Notes under the pieces: model-generated | What the model was told of the DNA's origin: nothing | The model's input: only the letters and a program-made list of their open reading frames with translations | Database searches by the model: none | From: Halobacterium sp. CBA1132 | Lineage (GTDB): Archaea > Halobacteriota > Halobacteria > Halobacteriales > Halobacteriaceae | Assembly: GCF_001485535.1 (NCBI RefSeq) | Contig: NZ_BCMZ01000001.1 | Span: 1,240,001-1,304,000, forward strand | DNA: 64,000 nt | Direction: 5' to 3' | Part shown: positions 1 through 7,197 of the stretch, in pieces | Layout of the letters: each line of letters begins with the position of its first letter | Position numbering within the stretch: the stretch's first letter is position 1 | Translations under genes and position numbers: made by a program

Positions 1-74
1 GCGTCACCGTCGGTGTCGGCGCGGCGACGGCCCTCCAAGACATGGCCGACGCGGACATCCAACTACTCGTCTGA
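1..74 (+). CDS. C-terminal end of a DsrE/DsrF-like protein (partial)
   Basis: An open frame enters from the left edge and stops with TGA at 72-74. It encodes about 24 residues ending ALQDMADADIQLLV. A terminal segment of the type 'G-V-x-x-x-A-A-x-x-L-Q-x-x-A' followed by a short beta strand resembles the last helix and strand of DsrE/DsrF small sulfur-carrier-like proteins. The fragment is too short to be sure. The next gene is a DUF302 protein, a family often found near sulfur and redox genes, which fits weakly. Confidence 0.35.
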   Translation, partial: VTVGVGAATALQDMADADIQLLV

Positions 75-293
75 CCGAGCGAGCCTCGACGACGTTCGGC
101 TCCGACACCTCGAATGGGCGGCACGCGGACACCGCTCCGACCGAGCTAGTCTTGCGTTTTCTATACAAGGGAAACGCGTGGGCCGGAGCGTTTCGAGGAC
201 GGCTACCGAGCGACTATCTCGCCCGCTTGTGGTCGCCACTCGTCGCCAATGTTCCTCCTTACCGAATGGTTCCGGGCAATTTTCGGTCGAAGG

Positions 294-304
294 AGTTTTG
301 TATT
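294..304 (+). promoter_or_regulatory. TATA box for the DUF302 gene
   Basis: The T/A-rich stretch AGTTTTGTATT lies in GC-rich DNA, with its centre about 27-30 bases upstream of the ATG at 330. This spacing predicts a leaderless or nearly leaderless transcript and supports starting the DUF302 gene at 330 rather than at the upstream in-frame ATG at 249. Confidence 0.5.
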
Positions 305-329
305 CCACGCCCAATATTCCACACGAGTT

Positions 330-767
330 ATGCTCCCTATCGACCCCGCAGACATCGACCCCGAGGACTACGGCGAGGCGCAGGCGACGCTGGAGATGGA
401 CCACGACGAGGCAGTCGAGCACGTGCGCGAGGTGTTCACGGACGCCGGGTTCGGCATCCCCGTGGAGTTCTCGCCCTCGGAGATGCTCAACGAGAAAGTC
501 GACGCGGACCGCGACCCGTACTACGTGCTCGGCGCGTGCAACCCCGAGTTCGCCGACCGCGCGCTCGACGCGACCGACAACCGACTCGGCGCGCTGATGC
601 CGTGCAACGTCGTCGTCTGGGAGGAAGCGCCCGGCCAACAGCGCGTCTACCACGTCTCGATTATGCGCATCGCACGCCTCCTCGGTCTCGACACCGACGA
701 GGACGCCATGACCGACATCATCGCCGAAACCGGCGAACTCGTGGACGAAGCCTTCGAGAACCTCTGA
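330..767 (+). CDS. DUF302 domain protein
   Basis: A protein of 145 residues belonging to the DUF302 family, small alpha/beta proteins of unknown biochemical role often linked to redox or metal stress. The family pattern is visible: an N-terminal helix pair (EAVEHVREVFTDAGFGIPVE), then 'YYVLGACNPEFADRALDATDNRLGALMPCNVVVWEE' spread over the middle, and a C-terminal segment MTDIIAETGELVDEAFENL. The ACNP segment and the PCNVVV strand are typical. The start at 330 is chosen because a TATA box lies about 27 bases upstream. Its TGA overlaps the ATG of the downstream methyltransferase by one base, so the two are probably cotranscribed. Confidence 0.85.
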   Translation: MLPIDPADIDPEDYGEAQATLEMDHDEAVEHVREVFTDAGFGIPVEFSPSEMLNEKVDADRDPYYVLGACNPEFADRALDATDNRLGALMPCNVVVWEEAPGQQRVYHVSIMRIARLLGLDTDEDAMTDIIAETGELVDEAFENL

Positions 768-1327
768 TGGGCCACCACACGTTCGACGCGTCCCGCGCCG
801 ACAAACTCGAAGACGCGGCGCGTCGGTACCGGTTCCTCTCGGCGGAGGAACTGCTCGGTGCGCTGGCGCTCGACCCGAGCGACACAGTCGTCGACCTCGG
901 GAGCGGCACCGGCTTCTACACTGACGACGTCGCGCCCCACGCTCGAACAGTGTACGCGGTGGACGTGCAGGACGCGATGCGCGACTACTACCGCGAGAAG
1001 GGCGTCCCCGAGAACGTCGAACTCGTGACCAGCGGCGTCGACGAACTGCCCTTCGACACCGGGCGTCTCGACGCGGCGCTGTCCACGATGACCTACCACG
1101 AGTTCGCGAGCGCGGACGCCCACGACGAAATCGCGCGAGTGCTCGGTGACACCGGAACGCTCGTCGTCGCGGACTGGGCGGCCAGCGGCGACGGGGCCGC
1201 TGGCCCGCCACTCGAAGAACGTTTCGCCGCGACGGACGCGGCGGACGCGCTCCGCGACAGCGGGTTCGACGTCGAATCGCTGGCCGTTCGCCCCGAGACG
1301 TTCGTCGTGGTCGCGCACCCGAACTGA
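767..1327 (+). CDS. class I SAM-dependent methyltransferase
   Basis: A 186-residue Rossmann-fold methyltransferase that probably transfers a methyl group from S-adenosylmethionine to an unidentified small molecule. Motif I is clear (TVVDLGSGTGFYTDDVA, about residues 38-54), followed by the acidic strand VYAVDVQDAM and the region 'LPFDTGRLDAALSTMTYHEF' for motifs III-IV. The TMTYHE segment is shared with arsenite/ubiE-like methyltransferases of Methyltransf_11/25 type. It begins at an ATG overlapping the stop of the DUF302 gene by one base (TGATG), so it is read as the second gene of a two-gene operon. There is no signal peptide, so it is cytoplasmic. Confidence 0.85.
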   Translation: MGHHTFDASRADKLEDAARRYRFLSAEELLGALALDPSDTVVDLGSGTGFYTDDVAPHARTVYAVDVQDAMRDYYREKGVPENVELVTSGVDELPFDTGRLDAALSTMTYHEFASADAHDEIARVLGDTGTLVVADWAASGDGAAGPPLEERFAATDAADALRDSGFDVESLAVRPETFVVVAHPN

Positions 1328-1368
1328 GCGAGTTCGCCGTCGTGGGGTGCTGTTCATCGACTACGTAG

Positions 1369-1560
1369 GGCGACCGGTACCCGCCCGCTGTTTCCCCGCT
1401 CACGGACGGCCTGCTCTCCTCGAACGCGGGCGGGTTCGTCTCCCGGCACCTCGCCGACACCGGCTACAGCGCCGTCGAACTCACCGGCAACAGCGACAGC
1501 CTCCTCGTCGTCCACGTCCGCGACGACGGCACCGTCCCGAACGCAGCGCAGTCCACCTAA
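1369..1560 (+). pseudogene. remnant of the C-terminal part of an unidentified gene
   Basis: After an in-frame TAG at 1366-1368 there are 63 codons with normal haloarchaeal composition ending in TAA at 1558-1560. The product ends with 'SLLVVHVRDDGTVPNAAQST' preceded by 'FVSRHLADTGYSAVELTGNSD'. There is no ATG or GTG start in the frame, and no upstream frame continues it. The codon pattern looks coding while the reading frame lacks a beginning, so I read it as the 3' relic of a decayed or deleted gene. The family is not recognised. Confidence 0.4.
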
Positions 1561-2093
1561 CACTCGATAGTGCGACTCACTAGGACGACACGCAACCGGG
1601 AGTGAAACCATACCTATCTTGTCTCTATATTATCTCTGACAATCTAATATACTGCTCTTTCGAGTGCTGTTCTCCACGACGTAACGAGAGCAGTTCGAAC
1701 CACAGTCCAGGTGCGTTCGAGAACACGAATCGCCAGTAGAAGCGCGTAACGGCCCTATTTTGGCACCTCGTTTCTAGCTTCGGTCGTCGAACGCCTCGAA
1801 ACTGCGGCGACCGAACATTCTGAGTTAGTGAGCGGCGGAAAGATATATCAATACGGTTTTCAAGCCGTCTTGCTGAGACAACGCGGTTCTAAGCCGAGTT
1901 CAGAGGGGGACAGCCGCGGACCGCTGCGGCAGACGAGTCGAGGCTCGATACCGGTTGTTCTAAACCGAAATTATCGGTTCGAAAGATAGTATATTGAGAT
2001 GGTAGTTATGTGGCCGAATCGGGATACAGATGCCGTAGTTGCGCGAGTGCCAGTCCCAACTCGGTAGTTTTCGCAGCCGGTCCCGGACTGCAC
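1561..2093. other. 533-base gap without a recognised gene
   Basis: This stretch is less GC-rich than its surroundings. It holds two TATA-like elements (AGATATATCAA near 1840 and GATAGTATATT near 1985), a compound palindrome at 1963-1979, and a 22-codon frame (ATG at 1999, stop at 2065-2067) following the second TATA. No long coding frame is convincing, and no tRNA fold could be drawn by eye. It separates the gene remnant on the left from the 3' end of the halogenase-like gene on the right. Confidence 0.5.
1963..1979. promoter_or_regulatory. palindrome AACCGA-AATTA-TCGGTT, possible operator
   Basis: This is a perfect 6-5-6 inverted repeat. A third half-site, CGGTT, stands at 1952-1956, so the element reads CGGTT-N6-AACCGA-N5-TCGGTT. 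A TATA-like GATAGTATATT follows within about 10 bases. The geometry equals that of the GTTCTG-N5-CAGAAC sites elsewhere in the window, but the half-sites differ. No convincing gene follows on the plus strand, so the target is unclear. Confidence 0.4.
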
Positions 2094-3635
2094 CTAGAAG
2101 TTCATGATGCCCTTGTAGAGTTCCTCGACCGTCAGGTGGTCGCTCTCGACGTTCTGTTCGACGTCCCGGTAGAACTGCTCGCGCTCGTCCGCGACGCTGT
2201 CGCTCACCTCGAAGTCGTTGGTCTCGTAGAACGCCGAGGTGGCGCCCATGTTCCGCATGACGGTGTAGAAGTCCGGCAGCGCGAAGACGTCCAGTTCCGC
2301 GAAGTCGTCGTCGGCCACGTCGACATTCCAGTTGAACCCGTATCGGTCGAACTCCTCGGCGACGCTGTCCGTGCGGGGGCTGACATCAAGCGACGCCACG
2401 GCCTGCCAGAACTCGGTTTCGCCCGACGCGTACTCGTAGTGGATACCGACGAAGTCGCGGATGGACTCCCACGTGCGGCGGACCGTCTCGTTGAACGCCG
2501 ACCGAATCGCGTCGTCGGCGACACGGCCGTGCGAGGACAGCAGGTTCGCGAACCGCACCGCCAGCGACGCGTTCGCGGTGAGCGCGGTCGACTGTAGCGG
2601 TTCGACGAACCCCTGGGCGTTCCCGATAGTCACGCAGTTCTGTACCCACGCGCGGTCGTAGTAGCCGGACTCGAAGTCGTACCTGTCGACATCCGCTTCA
2701 GTGACGATTGGGGCGTCGGAATCGTCGCCGGGAGCGACGTCCGCGACGAACTCGCGGAACTCCGCCATCGCCGTCTGCTCGTCGGCGTACTCGGTGGCGA
2801 AGACGTACCCGAGGTCGCGGTTGTCGTACGTGTCGATCTGCCAGAACCACCCGTGGTCGCCAGTCTCGACGACCGTCGCCGGAACCACGTCGGACAGCGA
2901 ACGGTCGATGCGGACGTTGAGCGCCGCGTCCAGCGGGAACTCGAAGTCCCGGAACACGGCGTCCTGCTCGCGCCGGAGGACGCGGTTGAACCCGGTCGCG
3001 TCGACGTAGAGGTCCGCCTCGTAGCGCTGCTGTTCGCTGTGCACGGCGTCGATGCGCGATTCAGTCGTCTCGACGTCGGTGATTTCGTCGTCGACAAGCG
3101 AGATTCCGCGCTCCCGGCAGCGCTGGCGCAGGAACCCGTTGAATCGCTCGGTGTCGAGGTGGTAGGCGACCTTGTCGTACTTGTCGAGGTCGCCGCCGGG
3201 GCCGTAGTACCACGGCGACTTGCCCTGTGCGAGAATCTGCTCGCCCCTCGTGCGGTGGTCGGGGTTGTCGTAGCTCTCGTCGTAGTGGTGGTAGAAGTGT
3301 TCGACGGCGTTCGGCGTGTTTGCATCCGGGTACTTCGCCGGCGCGTCGAACGGGAACTGGAAGGCCGGGTAGTCACACCAGTCGCGGAAGTACACCGACG
3401 CCTTCCATATCGGCTTCACCGCGGAGATGAACTCGTGTTCGTCCAGTTCGAGCGCGCCGTGGAGGATGTTCTGGATTTCGCGGTACGTGCTCTTCCCGAC
3501 CTGTGGAATCTCCGTTTGGAAGTCGTCGACGACGGAGACGGCCACGCTCGGGTTCATCTGCTGGATACCGAGCGCCGTCAGTAGCCCGACGTCGCCGCCG
3601 CCCACGATAGTTACGTCGTCTACCGTCTCGTTCAT
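2094..3635 (-). CDS. FAD-dependent halogenase-like protein (tryptophan halogenase family)
   Basis: A 513-residue flavoprotein of the Trp_halogenase family. The FAD-binding motif is VTIVGGGDVGLLTAL (residues 8-22). A lysine in IWKASVYFRDW (K78) aligns with the catalytic lysine of bacterial flavin halogenases, and WFWQID (263-268) corresponds to the halogenase WxWxIP motif with the final Pro changed to Asp. The glutamate of the conserved PLEST segment is replaced by Gln (EPLQST, Q348). The signature is therefore partly altered, and halogenation versus another flavin-dependent reaction is open. The ATG at 3635 is preferred over an upstream in-frame start at 3665 because the FAD strand begins within a few residues. 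A TATA-like GAGCTATTGTCC lies about 30 bases upstream. No flavin reductase gene is adjacent. Confidence 0.75.
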   Translation of the reverse strand: MNETVDDVTIVGGGDVGLLTALGIQQMNPSVAVSVVDDFQTEIPQVGKSTYREIQNILHGALELDEHEFISAVKPIWKASVYFRDWCDYPAFQFPFDAPAKYPDANTPNAVEHFYHHYDESYDNPDHRTRGEQILAQGKSPWYYGPGGDLDKYDKVAYHLDTERFNGFLRQRCRERGISLVDDEITDVETTESRIDAVHSEQQRYEADLYVDATGFNRVLRREQDAVFRDFEFPLDAALNVRIDRSLSDVVPATVVETGDHGWFWQIDTYDNRDLGYVFATEYADEQTAMAEFREFVADVAPGDDSDAPIVTEADVDRYDFESGYYDRAWVQNCVTIGNAQGFVEPLQSTALTANASLAVRFANLLSSHGRVADDAIRSAFNETVRRTWESIRDFVGIHYEYASGETEFWQAVASLDVSPRTDSVAEEFDRYGFNWNVDVADDDFAELDVFALPDFYTVMRNMGATSAFYETNDFEVSDSVADEREQFYRDVEQNVESDHLTVEELYKGIMNF

Positions 3636-3748
3636 CGGTACCAAACACCCCGTGGTTGCGGACAATAGCTCCGACGGTTCTATCCGAGAGTGTGTAATCG
3701 AAAATAAGTCGCGGCCAGCGGCCGCCCCTCAGGTGGCTGGTCGAACGA

Positions 3749-4528
3749 TTACAGTCGCGGGGAGTTCGTGGACCCGGGCGACGCCGAGCGCTCGAAACTC
3801 ACCGTCTCGCGGGTCCGCGCGACAGCCGTCAGCACGGGGTACGTCCACGGTTCGTCGTCGTAGAGCAGGGCACACACGGAGTGCTCGTCGAACTGCGGGA
3901 CGGAGTCGCGCTCGCGTATCGTCCGCTGTCGGTGGCGTGCGACGTCGTCGAGGCGTTCGGTGAACGATTCGCAGTGCCACTCGGGAATTATCGTCGTGTC
4001 GAGCGGACCGAAGACCTCCGCGAGCGCGCTTCTCGCGGACTCGATTGACTGGGCTTCGTCGTCGAGTGTGTCGAGGAAGTTATCGCGTCGGGAGAGCGCG
4101 CGTGCGGTCTTCACGCCGAGTTTCTGCTTGTACGGCGCGGACAACGACATCGACGACTCGGGACGGAGGCCGTCGGCGACTTCCGGGCCGAACTCGCCCG
4201 CGAGGTGTTCGAGGAGTGATTCGTCGTAGACGTCGTCGTAGTGTGGCGTGTCCAGTACGGTCTCGCGGAACGCAGTTCGCACCCGTTGGATTCTGTCGGT
4301 CGTCGCCGTGTCGCTGGTGAACCGCGTCGCTCGGTCCGGCGGCGTCGGCGGCGCGGAGTCGATGGCCGCCAAGCGCTCGCTGAACTCCCGGTAGGCGTCC
4401 CGCTCGGCTCTCACTTCGGTTCGTTCCTCGTCGACGACCCGCGCGGCCGTCGAGACCGGTGCGAGGACGTACTGCTGTAGGGACCGGACGAAGTACTGTG
4501 GGTTCTGCTCGCGCTCCGCGTCGCTCAT
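3749..4528 (-). CDS. haloarchaeal protein of unknown function, paralogue of the gene at 55146
   Basis: A 259-residue soluble, largely helical protein without signal peptide. I do not recognise an activity; it may belong to the haloarchaeal family DUF7260. It shares with the protein at 55146-55940 the order 'RxAFRxTV', 'DESLLE', a central helical region and a C-terminal motif of the form L-Y-x-D-x-P-x-x-YPVL. The N-terminal helix (VVDEERTEVRAERDAYREF) is coiled-coil-like. The ATG at 4528 is taken as start; a GTG six codons upstream (4546) is an alternative. It is convergent with nothing and lies between the halogenase-like gene (same strand, 113-base gap) and divergent pckA. Confidence 0.7.
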   Translation of the reverse strand: MSDAEREQNPQYFVRSLQQYVLAPVSTAARVVDEERTEVRAERDAYREFSERLAAIDSAPPTPPDRATRFTSDTATTDRIQRVRTAFRETVLDTPHYDDVYDESLLEHLAGEFGPEVADGLRPESSMSLSAPYKQKLGVKTARALSRRDNFLDTLDDEAQSIESARSALAEVFGPLDTTIIPEWHCESFTERLDDVARHRQRTIRERDSVPQFDEHSVCALLYDDEPWTYPVLTAVARTRETVSFERSASPGSTNSPRL

Positions 4529-4642
4529 ACGTGTGTCATGGGACACCGCAGCACAAAAATCTACTGACGGCGTGAAAGCCGAGCCGGATTCCGCGTTGCT
4601 AGCGGGATTCGTGGTTGAGTCGGTCGGATTCGAAGAATTCCA

Positions 4643-4675
4643 AAACGGTACCCCGTTTCGAAGTAATATTCTTCG
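4643..4675. promoter_or_regulatory. two adjacent inverted repeats upstream of pckA
   Basis: AAACGG-TACC-CCGTTT (4643-4658) is followed directly by CGAAG-N7-CTTCG (4659-4675). Both have perfect arms. They end about 25 bases before the pckA TATA box, a position suited to an activator or to a repressor blocking factor loading. The half-sites do not match the published TACT...GAGTA pattern of the archaeal sugar regulator TrmB. Confidence 0.4.
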
Positions 4676-4699
4676 CCGAAGTCCCCGCCTTCAACAGGC

Positions 4700-4707
4700 T
4701 TATTAAA
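4700..4707 (+). promoter_or_regulatory. TATA box of pckA
   Basis: TTATTAAA sits 25-32 bases upstream of the pckA ATG at 4732 in otherwise GC-rich sequence, predicting transcription start at or within a few bases of the start codon. Confidence 0.65.
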
Positions 4708-4731
4708 CTCTCTCGCGGACGGTAACACAGA

Positions 4732-6246
4732 ATGGTAGGGCAACGTAGCGTCCCGACGCCGACAGGGTACCCGGACCCGGAGACAGCCGAGCACGTCACG
4801 TACAATCCGTCCGTGGACGCGCTCCGAGAGTACTCCGCGCACGTCGAGACGACGACGGAGTACGGCGCGCCGTCGTACGTCAGCGACTACCGCTCTCGCA
4901 GCGCCGACCGGACCGCGAACGCCGTCGACGCCGACTTCGACGACGCCGACTTCTCGGTCTTCGAGACGGGGCTTGACTGGGTGCGGAACCCGGACAACGA
5001 CGTGATCTGTGTCGACCGTGTCGTCGGTCGCCACTCCGATTCGTCGTACGTCTGCCGGCTGTTCCTCCCGAAGGAGTACGGCCGCATCGCGCTGTCGTGG
5101 GCGAAACTGCTGGAGCCCTCGGAGGGCGTCGAACCCGACTTCGTCACGGTCCAACTCCCGGACGCGACCGACGAGCCGAAGATTCGCGTCCACCCCGACA
5201 ACGGCGTCACGACCGTGCTGGGCAGCGATTACACGGGCGAGGCGAAGAAGTCGTTCCTGCGCTTGTTCATGCTGCGCGCCAAAGAACAGGGCGGACTGGG
5301 CCTCCACGCCGGCAGCAAGCGCGTCACCCTTGACGACGAGGATGGCCACCGCGAAGTCGGCCAGCTTTTCTTGGGTCTCTCCGGCACCGGAAAGTCCACG
5401 CTCACCAGCCACGGCCTGTGGTTGGACGACCCGGAGGGCGTCGAGATGATTCAAGACGACGTCTGCGCACTCCTGCCCAACGGGACCGTCGCGGGCAGCG
5501 AGGGCGGCGGTCTCTACATCAAGACCATCGGCCTCGACGGCGACGAGCAACCCGAACTCCACGACGCCGCCACCGACGAGAGCGCCGTCCTCGAGAACGT
5601 CGCCGTCGACGACGACGGCACGGTTCACTTCGACGAACCGCGCTACGGCCGCAACGCCCGCGCCGTCGTCCAGCGTGACCACCTCCAGAGCGCCGCTGAC
5701 GGCATTGACTTGGAGAGCGTCGACCAGGTGTTTTTCATCACGCGGAATCCGCTGATGCCGCCAATCGCGAAGCTCAGCGACGAGCAGGCGGCCGTCGCGT
5801 TCATGCTCGGTGAGTCCGTCGAAACCAGCGCCGGCGACCCCTCTCGTGTGGGTGAGTCCATCCGCGTCGTCGGCACGAACCCGTTCATCGTCGGCTCCGA
5901 GGGCGCGGAAGGGAATCGCTTTCGGGACCTCATCGCGGACCTCGACGTCCAGTGTTACGTCATCAACACGGGCGTCGTCGGGACGGACGACCCCGAGGAC
6001 GTCGGCGTCGAAGAGACCGTCGCGGTCCTCGAAGGCGTCGCTCGCGGGAGCATCGAGTGGACCGACGACGACGCGCTCGACCTGACTGTTCCCAGCGACG
6101 TGCCGGGTATCGACATCGAGCAGTTCAGCGTGCCCGACCGCGTCGAGGACTTCCAGACCGCACAGACGGACCTCCGCGAGGAGCGCCTGACCTACCTCGA
6201 CCAGTTCGACGACCTCGACGACGACATCCGCGACGCGACCTACTGA
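4732..6246 (+). CDS. pckA: phosphoenolpyruvate carboxykinase (ATP)
   Basis: Converts oxaloacetate plus ATP to phosphoenolpyruvate, CO2 and ADP, the entry step of gluconeogenesis (EC 4.1.1.49). At 504 residues it is close to the usual 510-540. The kinase P-loop GLSGTGKST is at residues 215-223, followed by the second nucleotide/metal segment EMIQDDVCALLPNG and the substrate-site region GLYIKTIGLD and VFFITRN. The ATP-type rather than GTP-type enzyme is indicated by the P-loop spelling and overall architecture. It is a single gene with its own TATA box and two inverted repeats upstream, suggesting carbon-source control. Its role fits the island to the right, where pentose degradation ends at 2-oxoglutarate and sugars must be rebuilt from the citric acid cycle. 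Confidence 0.95.
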   Translation: MVGQRSVPTPTGYPDPETAEHVTYNPSVDALREYSAHVETTTEYGAPSYVSDYRSRSADRTANAVDADFDDADFSVFETGLDWVRNPDNDVICVDRVVGRHSDSSYVCRLFLPKEYGRIALSWAKLLEPSEGVEPDFVTVQLPDATDEPKIRVHPDNGVTTVLGSDYTGEAKKSFLRLFMLRAKEQGGLGLHAGSKRVTLDDEDGHREVGQLFLGLSGTGKSTLTSHGLWLDDPEGVEMIQDDVCALLPNGTVAGSEGGGLYIKTIGLDGDEQPELHDAATDESAVLENVAVDDDGTVHFDEPRYGRNARAVVQRDHLQSAADGIDLESVDQVFFITRNPLMPPIAKLSDEQAAVAFMLGESVETSAGDPSRVGESIRVVGTNPFIVGSEGAEGNRFRDLIADLDVQCYVINTGVVGTDDPEDVGVEETVAVLEGVARGSIEWTDDDALDLTVPSDVPGIDIEQFSVPDRVEDFQTAQTDLREERLTYLDQFDDLDDDIRDATY

Positions 6247-6279
6247 GAGCGCTCCCGCTGGGCGCCTCGTTCGGCGCTA

Positions 6280-6381
6280 TCAGTCGGAGCCGTGTTTCGG
6301 GGCGTGGCCGCAGTCTCGGCAGACGAGTGAGCCGTGTTCTCTCGTTACGTCGCTGCTGCACTGGGGGCACTTCCAACGCAT
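6280..6381 (-). CDS. 33-residue zinc-ribbon microprotein
   Basis: A very small protein reading MRWKCPQCSSDVTREHG followed by LVCRDCGHAPKHGSD. Two CxxC knuckles (CPQC and CRDC) are placed to bind one zinc ion, as in the haloarchaeal small zinc-finger proteins with CPxCG motifs. The frame is open further upstream, but a TATA box (CCTTATAC on the plus strand, 6405-6412) sits about 27 bases before the ATG at 6381, so a leaderless mRNA starting at this ATG is the best reading. It is convergent with pckA. Function is unknown; members of the group have been linked to regulation of biofilm and stress traits in Haloferax. Confidence 0.75.
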   Translation of the reverse strand: MRWKCPQCSSDVTREHGSLVCRDCGHAPKHGSD

Positions 6382-6558
6382 ACGTGCCGCTTGTTCGACA
6401 GACACCTTATACGTTGTCGTTGATTGTCGATGACTGAGAGTTATCCCCGCGAGCGCGACTGACGATGCGGCAGCCCTCTTTTCGGCCCAGTAACCGCCAC
6501 GCTTACGCACGCTGCCGTCGACGTACGGAGTGACCCCGACGGCGACTCCGAACTACGC

Positions 6559-7188
6559 ATGAACGTCCACCTCACTATCGACGACGCACCGGCCGAAACG
6601 CTCGGCGCGAAACTCGACGTGCTAGCCGACCACAACGTCCCCGCAGTCCTGTTCTGCGAGGGACGACGGCTGGACGACTATCCGGCGCTCGCGGAACACG
6701 CAGTCGAGTCGGGCTACCATCTCGGCAACCACACGTACTCCCATCCCCACGCGACTGACATCACCATCGAATCCTTCGAGCGAGAACTGGAACGCACCGA
6801 ACGCCGCATCGAGGCGGTCTACGACCGCGCGAGCGTCACGCGCCCAGCCCAGTTGTTCCGATTCCCGTACGGAGACGACGGCGGCGAGCGAGCGCCACAG
6901 TTCCAGTGCGTCCTCCGCGAACACGGGTTCACGGGGCCGAACCATTCCGGTGCCGCCGGAACGGAGCGAGCGGACTGGTCGTGGACGCTCGACGTCGAAG
7001 ACTGGAACACAGACGACATCACCGTGCTGCGCGAGCGCTTCGAGGGAGTTGCCAACGAATCGCGAGACGGCGACGAGATTTTCCTGTTCCACGACGCCAG
7101 CAACTCCGTCGAACTGTTCGAGACGTTCGTCGAGTGGCTCGACGACAGCGACCTCGACCTCGCGGACCCGCTGGATCTGATTCGGTAG
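6559..7188 (+). CDS. polysaccharide deacetylase family protein (NodB domain)
   Basis: A 209-residue protein spanning one NodB-type carbohydrate esterase 4 domain. Motif 1 is TIDDAP (D8, D9) in place of TFDDGP, motif 2 is GNHTYSHPH with the metal-binding H58 and H62, and motif 3 is RFPYG. These are the metal and catalytic residues of N- or O-deacetylases. There is no secretion signal, so it may act on intracellular sugar intermediates. Its 3' end lies 9 bases from the convergent MATE gene. Substrate unknown. Confidence 0.85.
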   Translation: MNVHLTIDDAPAETLGAKLDVLADHNVPAVLFCEGRRLDDYPALAEHAVESGYHLGNHTYSHPHATDITIESFERELERTERRIEAVYDRASVTRPAQLFRFPYGDDGGERAPQFQCVLREHGFTGPNHSGAAGTERADWSWTLDVEDWNTDDITVLRERFEGVANESRDGDEIFLFHDASNSVELFETFVEWLDDSDLDLADPLDLIR

Positions 7189-7197
7189 TGCGCCGCG

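Noticed and set aside
1840-1950. Possible structured RNA (tRNA-like) after the TATA-like AGATATATCAA
   Set aside because: No acceptor stem and T-loop consensus could be paired by eye, and the local repeats are too short.
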